From Candidatus Rokuibacteriota bacterium (lineage in GTDB: Bacteria; Methylomirabilota; Methylomirabilia; Rokubacteriales; CSP1-6): a stretch of 8,063 nt of DNA. The stretch spans positions 6,255 through 14,317 of the forward strand of contig QHRT01000059.1 of assembly GCA_003220195.1 (NCBI GenBank), given 5' to 3'. The notes beneath the pieces were generated by a model. The model was not told where the DNA came from and ran no database searches. It worked only from the letters and a program-made list of their open reading frames with translations. Shown piece after piece: positions 1-4,995 of the stretch. The position numbers and the translations under genes were made by a program. Positions within the stretch are counted from its first letter, which is position 1; each line of letters starts with the position of its first letter.

Positions 1-299
1 CCCCGCTCCAGATGTTTCGCGCGATCCTCCTGCCGCTCCTGGCTCCCGGCCTCGGCTCCACCGCGTTGCTCGCGTTCCTCTTCAGCTGGAACGAGTTCCT
101 GTTCGCCTACACGTTCACGGCGACCGAGAAGAGCCGCACCGTTCCCGTCGCGCTGGCGCTCTTTCCCGGCGTCTACGAGGTGCCGTGGGGCGACATCGCG
201 GCCGCGTCGATGCTGGTGAGCCTGCCGCCGGTCCTGATCGTGCTCGTCCTCCAACGTCACCTGATCCGCGGACTCCTGGCCGGCGCCGTCCGCGAGTGA
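1..299 (+). CDS. ABC transporter permease, MalG/UgpE type (C-terminal part)
   Basis: This is the last ~99 codons of an inner-membrane permease for a carbohydrate-type ABC importer; the rest lies left of the window (first full codon at position 3). The opening residues PLQMFRAILLPLLAPGL match the end of the cytoplasmic EAA loop, which contacts the ATPase. Next comes a membrane helix ending in the family hallmark SWNEFLFAYTF, then a TVPVAL-type periplasmic stretch with VPWGDIAAAS. A last helix (about MLVSLPPVLIVLVL) follows, and the tail QRHLIRGLLAGAVRE is the usual MalG-family ending 'Q+ (L/I)xxGLxxGAVK'. The substrate cannot be read from this fragment; sugar, glycerol-3-phosphate or polyol are the usual choices. 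The ATG at 12 is internal, because the EAA-loop residues continue in frame upstream of it. The gene ends 76 nt before a convergent gene and is followed after 4 nt by a hairpin. Confidence 0.93.
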   Translation, partial: PLQMFRAILLPLLAPGLGSTALLAFLFSWNEFLFAYTFTATEKSRTVPVALALFPGVYEVPWGDIAAASMLVSLPPVLIVLVLQRHLIRGLLAGAVRE

Positions 300-303
300 C
301 CAA

Positions 304-332
304 GGGGCGCCCCGGCTTTGCCGGGGCGTCTC
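304..332 (+). terminator. GC-rich hairpin after the permease gene
   Basis: A perfect 9-bp stem CGCCCCGGC / GCCGGGGCG (308-316 with 320-328) closes a TTT loop. It extends outward to about 13 bp (304-332) if two G-T pairs are allowed. It begins 4 nt after the permease stop codon, which fits a 3' end hairpin. No T-run follows, so it is not a textbook rho-independent terminator. It may be a U-less terminator, a transcript-protecting stem, or an aid to Rho. Confidence 0.5.
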
Positions 333-348
333 CGAGCGTCGGGGGGCT

Positions 349-372
349 TGGGGGGCCCGTCGAGGCCCCCCA
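349..372 (-). terminator. GC-rich hairpin after the GNAT gene
   Basis: A perfect inverted repeat GGGGGGCC / GGCCCCCC (350-357 with 364-371) has a 6-nt loop and one extra T-A pair at 349/372. On the - strand it starts 3 nt after the stop codon of the acetyltransferase gene (376-378), so it probably ends the three-gene operon. The sequence beyond the stem on the - strand is C-rich with no T-tract. It also lies in the path of + strand readthrough from the permease. Confidence 0.5.
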
Positions 373-375
373 TGA

Positions 376-1239
376 TCAAACGAAACCAAGCAAGCCGTAG
401 TCGCCGACCGGAACGAATCCGAGCTTCTCGTACGCTCGCCGCGCGCTCACGTTGCCTTCGCCGGTGAACAGGATGGCCTGGCGAACATCCTCCGCGCGAG
501 CCCGCAGCAGCGACCCGGCCACGACCGCCCGGGCGTAGCCGCGATTTCTCAACTCGGGAGGCGTGAAGACGCCGCCGACCTGCACGACGTCAGGGAGCGC
601 CGCGTTGAACGCGGAGTACGCCAGGCGACGCCCCGCGTCGTCGCCGGCGACCAGCACGAAGTCTCGGCCTTCGGCGTTCAGGTGCTCGACGTCCTGCCGT
701 GCTGATGCCCGAAGCTCGGGACCGGCCTCGTAGCCCTCGAGCTCCATGCGGTACGTCGTCCGCCAGGTCGTCAGCTCGCTCAGGTCGGTACGGTCGGGCC
801 GTCGACAGCGAACGCGACCGGACGCGAGCGCGTCCGGCACGACGAGATCAGAGAGGTCGAGCGCGTAGAGGACCTCGCGGCTCAGGAGGCGCATCGGCGC
901 CTCTTCGAGGCCGAGCGCTTCGCGGGCGGCGACCGCATGGGCCCACGGACCATTGATCCCGTTCACCCGGCGACCCGACTCGCGCACCGCTGCGCGGACG
1001 ACCTCGGACGCCGCCCCGGGCGCCTGCACCGAGATGATGCCGTTCCCCCAGTGCGCGGCCACGCCGACGATGCGATCGTCCTCGACCGCCGCGGCATACG
1101 TTCCCTGGTAACGCCCGCCGCGATCGACGAGCCCACCCCTGCGCGCATTCGCGCGAAGGAACATCGAGGCGTGACGATGGAGCAGCAGAAACGTCTCGAG
1201 CGCCGCCTCGTCACCGGCGCCGAGGATCTTGATGGCCAT
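376..1239 (-). CDS. GNAT-family N-acetyltransferase
   Basis: A 287-residue protein. The C-terminal half is a GNAT domain: a beta strand VVQVGGVFTPPEL is followed by the acetyl-CoA pyrophosphate loop RNRGYA (231-236, the R/Q-x-x-G-x-G/A motif). The closing part NVSARRAYEKLGFVPVGDYGLLGF (263-286) is typical of motif B. The N-terminal ~130 residues (HRHASMFLRANARRGG and onward) look like the extra GNAT-like half of COG3393-type predicted acetyltransferases. The acceptor is unknown. I chose the ATG at 1239 because it shares its A with the TGA stop of the upstream flavoprotein gene (TGATG), a strong coupling signal. A longer in-frame reading to 1308 would add 23 Arg/Ala-rich residues inside the neighbour and is unlikely. 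It is the last gene of the operon, and its role beside a methyltransferase and a reductase is unclear. Confidence 0.85.
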   Translation of the reverse strand: MAIKILGAGDEAALETFLLLHRHASMFLRANARRGGLVDRGGRYQGTYAAAVEDDRIVGVAAHWGNGIISVQAPGAASEVVRAAVRESGRRVNGINGPWAHAVAAREALGLEEAPMRLLSREVLYALDLSDLVVPDALASGRVRCRRPDRTDLSELTTWRTTYRMELEGYEAGPELRASARQDVEHLNAEGRDFVLVAGDDAGRRLAYSAFNAALPDVVQVGGVFTPPELRNRGYARAVVAGSLLRARAEDVRQAILFTGEGNVSARRAYEKLGFVPVGDYGLLGFV

Positions 1240-1241
1240 CA
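1237..1241 (-). promoter_or_regulatory. TGATG stop-start overlap (translational coupling)
   Basis: On the - strand the stop TGA of the flavoprotein (1241-1239) and the start ATG of the acetyltransferase (1239-1237) share one A. Such overlaps usually mean that ribosomes finishing the first gene re-initiate on the second. There is only a weak AGGG about 13 nt upstream, so coupling is probably the main route of initiation. Confidence 0.7.
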
Positions 1242-2510
1242 CGAGCGTTCGGCCCTGGCGGTCCGCTGCCTGAGTCGCACGCGCAAGGACGCGAGCGCGA
1301 AGCGCCACACCAGCGTCAGCTTTCTGCGGCGCAGGCTCTCCTCGCCGAGCGCGATCCGGGCGAACAGCCGGCAGAGCTTGCGATCGACGGCGGCGGCCCG
1401 GATCACGCGGTCGGCGAGCGCCGGATTCGCGAAGAGCCGGCGCTGGATGCGCACGGAATCGCCGAGCTCCTCCCCGATCTCCGCGCGCCAGCGGCGTTCG
1501 TATTCCGACAGCGTCCGCGCCGACGTGTCACCGCGGTGGAGCGCGATCGCGGCCGTCTCTCCCGCGTGAACGCCGGTCACCATCGCGAAGTAGATGCCTT
1601 CGCCCGTGTAGGCGTTGACGAATCCGCCGGCGTCTCCGCAGAGGAGCACGCGGTCCGCGTACGTGCGCGACAGCGGCCCGCCGAGGGGCAGCCGGTACGC
1701 TTTGACGTTGTCGGGATTCGAGCGTCCCATGACGACTCCGCGCGCGCGCGCGTCCTCGAGAAAGCGTGCGTGACACCGGGCGGGCGACGCATCGATCTTG
1801 CGCTTGTAGAACGACACGAGGAACCCGACGCCCGCATCGACGTGATGCTTCTTCGGGAACACGTAGCCGTACCCGGCGTAGCCCTGGTAGCCGTACGCGA
1901 CGTAGAGGCTCTCGGGATCCTTCATCCAGAGCTCGTCGCGCGGGGTTTCCTCCATCGTGTCGATGGCCAGCCGATCGTCGCCGACGCCGTCGCCGAGCCC
2001 GGTCGCGCGCGCGACGACGCTGTTGACGCCGTCGGCGCCGATCAAGATCCGGGCGCGAAACTCTCGCCCGTCGATGCACCGCACGAGGACGTCGCCGGGC
2101 GACACGTGAACGTCGGTGACGCGCGCCCCCTCGATCACGTCGACGCCGACCGTGCGAGCGCGCTGCAAGAGCGCCGCGTCGAAGTCGACGCGGCGCAGCG
2201 TCAGGTAGAGCGGGTCCTCCGACTCGGCGCAGACCGTGGCGCGCGAGGGCGATTCCATGATCACGCGGCGGATCTCGTGGAGCGGGACGGTCTCCGCGAG
2301 ATACGGCGCCAGGTCCGGGAAGCGACGGAGCACGCTCCACCGGATCCCGCCGCCGCACGGCTTGTCGCGCGGAAACCGGTGGCGGTCCAGGAGACGTGCC
2401 CGGACGCCGCGGCGCGCGAGCGCGATCCCCGCCATCGATCCCGCGGGACCGCCACCGATGATCAGGACATCGGCCTCGTTCGTCTCGGCCTCACGCGCCA
2501 GCGGGGACAC
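1239..2510 (-). CDS. Geranylgeranyl reductase family FAD-dependent oxidoreductase
   Basis: A 423-residue flavoprotein of the FixC/GGR group (COG0644), whose members reduce isoprenoid double bonds or act as related quinone-linked reductases. The sequence shows an N-terminal Rossmann motif VLIIGGGPAGSMAG (about 15-28), the family-typical DKPCGGGI (49-56), the second FAD contact ILIGADGVNS (155-164), and the FAD-ribityl motif LLCGDAGGFVNAYTGEGI (289-306). The length fits the family (about 380-430). The start is the GTG at 2510, which is 19 codons before the Rossmann motif and overlaps the upstream methyltransferase by 20 nt. The next in-frame Met is inside the FAD motif and cannot be the start. 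No clear Shine-Dalgarno is visible, so coupling is likely. With a UbiE/MenG-like enzyme upstream, a job in saturating the prenyl tail of a quinone (as MenJ does) or of a prenyl lipid is a reasonable inference. The substrate is not shown by the sequence. Confidence 0.88.
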   Translation of the reverse strand: MSPLAREAETNEADVLIIGGGPAGSMAGIALARRGVRARLLDRHRFPRDKPCGGGIRWSVLRRFPDLAPYLAETVPLHEIRRVIMESPSRATVCAESEDPLYLTLRRVDFDAALLQRARTVGVDVIEGARVTDVHVSPGDVLVRCIDGREFRARILIGADGVNSVVARATGLGDGVGDDRLAIDTMEETPRDELWMKDPESLYVAYGYQGYAGYGYVFPKKHHVDAGVGFLVSFYKRKIDASPARCHARFLEDARARGVVMGRSNPDNVKAYRLPLGGPLSRTYADRVLLCGDAGGFVNAYTGEGIYFAMVTGVHAGETAAIALHRGDTSARTLSEYERRWRAEIGEELGDSVRIQRRLFANPALADRVIRAAAVDRKLCRLFARIALGEESLRRRKLTLVWRFALASLRVRLRQRTARAERS

Positions 2511-3198
2511 CCGGTTTGACAGCAGTGTATTCGGAGAAGACGCCGTACGTCACGCGACGTCGGACCCCGTGGAAGCCGGCGGCCGAGAGGTTCTCGAGCA
2601 CGGTGGCCGGCGGCACGGCGTGCTCGATCGTGTACCAGAAGTAGCGCCACAGATCGCGCGTGGCCTTCTTCGACCCGATGAGCCGCGCCGCGAGCGGGCC
2701 GACGCGACCGATGTAGAGGCCGAGCGCCCGGCGGAGAATGGACGTGGTCGGGGCGCTGATCTCCAGCACGCAGGCGATCCCGCCGGGACGTAGCACGCGC
2801 AACATCTCCGCGAATGCCGCCGGCTGGTCGAGGTGCCGGAGCGCGTAGCCGAGGCTCACGAAGTCGAACGTCGTGCGGTCGAACGCGAGCTGCTCGCTGC
2901 GGGCCTGCACGAGCCGCACGGGCAAAGACGCGGCGGCGCGGCCGAGCATCCCGGCGCTCACGTCGATGCCGACCACGGCGCCCCCTGGCCCCACCACGCG
3001 AAGCGCTTCTCGCGCGACGAGGCCGGTCCCGATGGCGACGTCGAGGACGCGCATCCCCGACGCGAGTCCCGCGCGCACGAGCGCGTCCCGCCGATAGCGT
3101 GGCCCGGAACCGAACGCCATCAGGGACTCCACGCGATCGTAGTCCCGCGCCGCCTGGTCGAAGAGCTCCCGCACGCCAGCTGCGCACTCCTGCTGCAT
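2491..3198 (-). CDS. UbiE/MenG-type SAM-dependent methyltransferase
   Basis: A class I methyltransferase of 235 residues. SAM-binding motif I is VLDVAIGTGL (51-60; the usual C of 'DVACGTG' is I here), the acidic ribose-binding strand is VVGIDVSAGML (75-85), and FDFVSLGYALRHL (111-123) matches the UbiE 'F..GLRN' segment. RVLRPGG (134-140) is the classic post-motif. The C-terminal YFWYTIEHAVPPATVLENLSAAGF corresponds to the 'YxxLPxSIxxFP...GF' part of UbiE/MenG. Ring C-methylation of a menaquinone or ubiquinone precursor is the best family guess, but a divergent small-molecule methyltransferase cannot be excluded. The ATG at 3198 is preferred because AGGA lies 8 nt before it; the ATG at 3207 would add three residues. 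It is the first gene of the operon and is divergent from the small membrane protein gene. Confidence 0.85.
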   Translation of the reverse strand: MQQECAAGVRELFDQAARDYDRVESLMAFGSGPRYRRDALVRAGLASGMRVLDVAIGTGLVAREALRVVGPGGAVVGIDVSAGMLGRAAASLPVRLVQARSEQLAFDRTTFDFVSLGYALRHLDQPAAFAEMLRVLRPGGIACVLEISAPTTSILRRALGLYIGRVGPLAARLIGSKKATRDLWRYFWYTIEHAVPPATVLENLSAAGFHGVRRRVTYGVFSEYTAVKPGVPAGA

Positions 3199-3206
3199 GA
3201 CCACCA

Positions 3207-3210
3207 TCCT
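3207..3210 (-). promoter_or_regulatory. Ribosome binding site AGGA deciding the methyltransferase start
   Basis: On the - strand AGGA is followed by an 8-nt spacer and then ATG at 3198. It overlaps the alternative upstream ATG at 3207-3205, so it can only serve the downstream start. Confidence 0.5.
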
Positions 3211-3217
3211 GTTCTTC

Positions 3218-3244
3218 TTGGAGAGCGTCGGAGCCGAGTATAAT
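3218..3244 (+). promoter_or_regulatory. Sigma70-type promoter for the small membrane protein, probably leaderless
   Basis: An exact consensus -10 box TATAAT lies at 3239-3244 in otherwise GC-rich DNA. A weak TTGGAG at 3218-3223 is a possible -35 with a 15-nt spacer. The ATG of the + strand gene is at 3251, 6 nt after the -10 box, which is where transcription would begin. The mRNA would therefore have almost no 5' leader, and there is no Shine-Dalgarno to require one. Confidence 0.6.
3237..3242 (-). promoter_or_regulatory. Putative -10 box for the methyltransferase operon
   Basis: Read on the - strand this is TATACT, a 5/6 match to TATAAT, sharing four bases with the + strand -10 box. It would start transcription near 3230. 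That leaves a leader of about 25-30 nt before the methyltransferase start, enough to hold the AGGA at 3210-3207. No convincing -35 is seen about 17 nt upstream. Confidence 0.4.
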
Positions 3245-3250
3245 GCCGCC

Positions 3251-3547
3251 ATGCCATCGTCTCCGTTCCGCCTGCTCGCCGTTCTGCTCCTCGTCGTCCT
3301 GTTCACGACGCTCGTGACGCCCGCGCCCGCGAATGCCGATCCGCTGGTCGCCATCGGCATTGCCGGCGCCGTCATCGTGGTCGTCATCGTCGTCGCGTAT
3401 CTCATCGTCGCCAGCTCGAAGGGCGGTCGCACGTCGAGCGTCGAGCGAGCCGTGCTGCTCGCGTGCGCGGGCGACGAGTGTCGGCCTCTTGCCTCGCCGA
3501 CGGCCCTGCCGTCCGCATCTCTTCAGGAGAAGTCCGAGACTCCCTGA
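3251..3547 (+). CDS. Small exported/single-span membrane protein, unknown function
   Basis: I do not recognise this 98-residue protein. Residues 1-29 look like a signal peptide: a short N-region with one Arg, a hydrophobic core LLAVLLLVVLFTTLV, and an AxA-type site ANA before D30. A second, very hydrophobic segment from about 32 to 54 (LVAIGIAGAVIVVVIVVAYL) is followed by KGGR (57-60), which predicts a cytoplasmic C-terminal side by the positive-inside rule. The ~40-residue tail carries C72 and C77 (CAGDEC), is Ser/Pro/Ala-rich and ends with a charged LQEKSETP. If the signal peptide is cleaved, only a few residues face outward; if not, it is a two-helix hairpin. G/C-ending codons, a consensus promoter just upstream and a clean fit between two - strand genes support a real gene. 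A start 18 codons earlier (ATG at 3197) would lie before the promoter, overlapping the methyltransferase start, and is rejected. Its stop is only 9 nt from the convergent stop of the next gene. Confidence 0.68.
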   Translation: MPSSPFRLLAVLLLVVLFTTLVTPAPANADPLVAIGIAGAVIVVVIVVAYLIVASSKGGRTSSVERAVLLACAGDECRPLASPTALPSASLQEKSETP

Positions 3548-3556
3548 CGGGCTCGG

Positions 3557-4987
3557 TCAGCCAGCGCGCTGACGCAGCACCGTTCGCGCCGCCAGGTATC
3601 CGCACATCCCGTGCACCCCGCCGCCCGGTGGTGACGCCGACGAACAGATGTAGAGCCCGCGCGCCGGCGTCGAGTACGGCGAGAGCCGCACCGCCGGGCG
3701 CGTGAACAGCTGACGCAGATCGGCGCGGCCGCCGTTGACGTCGCCGCCGACGTAGTTCGGGTTGTAGCGTTCGAGATCCCGCGCGCTCATCACGTGCCGC
3801 GCGAGGATCCGGTCCTGAAAGCCTGGCGCGAACCGTTCGACCTGCGCCTCGATGCGCGCCGTCATGTCGACCGTCGAGCCGTTCGGGACGTGGCAGTACG
3901 CCCACGCCGTGTGCCCACCGGATGGGGCGCGCGACGGATCGAAGAGCGAGGGCTGGGCGAAGAGCACGAACGGCCGCTCGGGATGAAGCCCGCGCGCGAC
4001 CATCTGCTCGCCGGCCGCGATTTCCCCGAGCGTCCCGCCGACGTGCACGGTCGCAGCGCGCACGCATTCGCGCGCGCGCCATGGCACGGGCCCGTCGAGC
4101 GCCCAGTCGACCTTGAACGCGCCGGGGCCATGGCGGTACCGCTCGAGCGCGGCGCGATAGCGCCCGCCGAGCCGGTCACCGGAGACTCTCACCAATTCCC
4201 GCGGCGTCAGATCGGCCAGCACCGCGCGCGCCGATGGCAAGTCGTCGAGCGAATCGACACGACGCCGGGTCTCGATCTCTCCCCCCAGGGCCCGAAAATA
4301 CGCCGCCAGCGCGTCCGACATCCGCTGGGCTCCGCCTCGCACGAGTGGCCATCCGCACGCGTGACCGAGCATGCCGAGGAGCACACCGAAGACGGCGCTC
4401 GGCGGCTCCTCGAGCGGCAGGATCGAGTGCGCGGCCAGCCCGGCGAAGAGCGCGCGAGCGCGCTCGCCCTCGAACCAGGACTCCGCGAGCCCGCGCGCGG
4501 ACCGGAGTGCCGACAGGCCGAAGGGCACGAGAGCCAGGGGATGGCGAGGCAGCCGGAAAGCCCCGAGCACATCGTTCACGATGACGGGCCAGCTCCGCGC
4601 GAGCCGTCCGATACGCCGTCGATAGGTGCGCTCGTCGGGCCCGAGGTTCGCGGCCGTCGCATCGACGTCGCGCTCCAGGAGCACGGCGGTGCCGTCGTCG
4701 AAGGGATGCGCCAGCGGGCTCGTGGGGTGGATGAGCTCGAGGCCGTGCTCGCCGAGCGGCAACGACGCGAAGAACGGCGAGCCGACGACCAGCGGATAGA
4801 TCGTCGAGCAGACGTCGTGGACGTACCCGGGCAGCGTCAGCTCCGCGGATCGCACTCCGCCGCCGATCGTGTCGGCCGCCTCGACCACGAGCACCGACCT
4901 TCCGGCCCGTGCGAGCGTGATCGCGGCGGCGAGCCCGTTGGGGCCGCTGCCGATGACGACGGCATCGAGCGCGGGCCGTGAGGTCGT
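3557..4987 (-). CDS. CrtI-like (COG1233) NAD(P)/FAD-dependent oxidoreductase, non-canonical start
   Basis: A flavoprotein of the phytoene-desaturase-related group. The FAD-binding N-terminus DAVVIGSGPNGLAAAI (8-23) leads to LVVEAADTIGGGVRS, with E36 for the ADP-ribose and GGG at 42-44. The C-terminal FAD motif LYICSSASPPGGGVHGMCGY (445-464) is the family signature. Length is about 476 residues, within the usual 450-530. The substrate is unknown. The start is a problem: from the HyuA stop (4996-4994) to the Rossmann motif the reading is GDTTSRPALD and contains no ATG, GTG or TTG. The first standard start is the GTG at 4894, beyond the GSGPNG motif, and would give a protein without its FAD site. 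The best candidate is the ACG at 4987-4985 (giving MTSRPALDAVV), 4 nt after a GAGG that overlaps the HyuA stop. A single C-to-T change there would make ATG. The 5' boundary is therefore tentative, while the gene identity is firm. Confidence 0.82.
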   Translation of the reverse strand, partial: TTSRPALDAVVIGSGPNGLAAAITLARAGRSVLVVEAADTIGGGVRSAELTLPGYVHDVCSTIYPLVVGSPFFASLPLGEHGLELIHPTSPLAHPFDDGTAVLLERDVDATAANLGPDERTYRRRIGRLARSWPVIVNDVLGAFRLPRHPLALVPFGLSALRSARGLAESWFEGERARALFAGLAAHSILPLEEPPSAVFGVLLGMLGHACGWPLVRGGAQRMSDALAAYFRALGGEIETRRRVDSLDDLPSARAVLADLTPRELVRVSGDRLGGRYRAALERYRHGPGAFKVDWALDGPVPWRARECVRAATVHVGGTLGEIAAGEQMVARGLHPERPFVLFAQPSLFDPSRAPSGGHTAWAYCHVPNGSTVDMTARIEAQVERFAPGFQDRILARHVMSARDLERYNPNYVGGDVNGGRADLRQLFTRPAVRLSPYSTPARGLYICSSASPPGGGVHGMCGYLAARTVLRQRAG

Positions 4988-4991
4988 GTCG

Positions 4992-4995
4992 CCTC
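4992..4995 (-). promoter_or_regulatory. Shine-Dalgarno-like GAGG overlapping the HyuA stop
   Basis: On the - strand the HyuA end reads CTC TGA GGC GAC ACG, so GAGG uses the last two bases of the stop codon. It is 4 nt before ACG and 7 nt before ACC. It supports re-initiation close to the HyuA stop and so a start of the oxidoreductase near 4987, although no standard start codon is there. Confidence 0.4.

Noticed and set aside
1740..1752. A run of alternating CG dinucleotides (1739-1752) that could form Z-DNA
   Set aside because: It lies within the GGR-family gene and simply encodes Ala-Arg-Ala-Arg in a GC-rich genome; nothing marks it as functional.
1536..2519. A 327-codon open frame on the + strand opposite the GGR-family gene
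   Set aside because: Same GC-driven shadow effect. The - strand gene shows three conserved FAD motifs.
3199..3432. Extension of the methyltransferase to a start at 3432 (313 residues)
   Set aside because: The added ~78 residues are low-complexity (MTTTMTAPAM-like), run antisense through the small membrane protein gene and cross the promoter. The conserved domain begins just after the ATG at 3198.
3544..3560. CTGAC...GTCAG inverted repeat over the two convergent stop codons, as a bidirectional terminator
   Set aside because: The stem is only 5 bp with a 7-nt loop and no T-tract on either side. The symmetry follows mostly from TGA facing TCA, so it is too weak to annotate.
3794..4981. A 395-codon open frame on the + strand opposite the CrtI-like flavoprotein
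   Set aside because: Low-complexity Arg/Glu/Ala translation with no motif, fully covered by a well-supported gene on the other strand.
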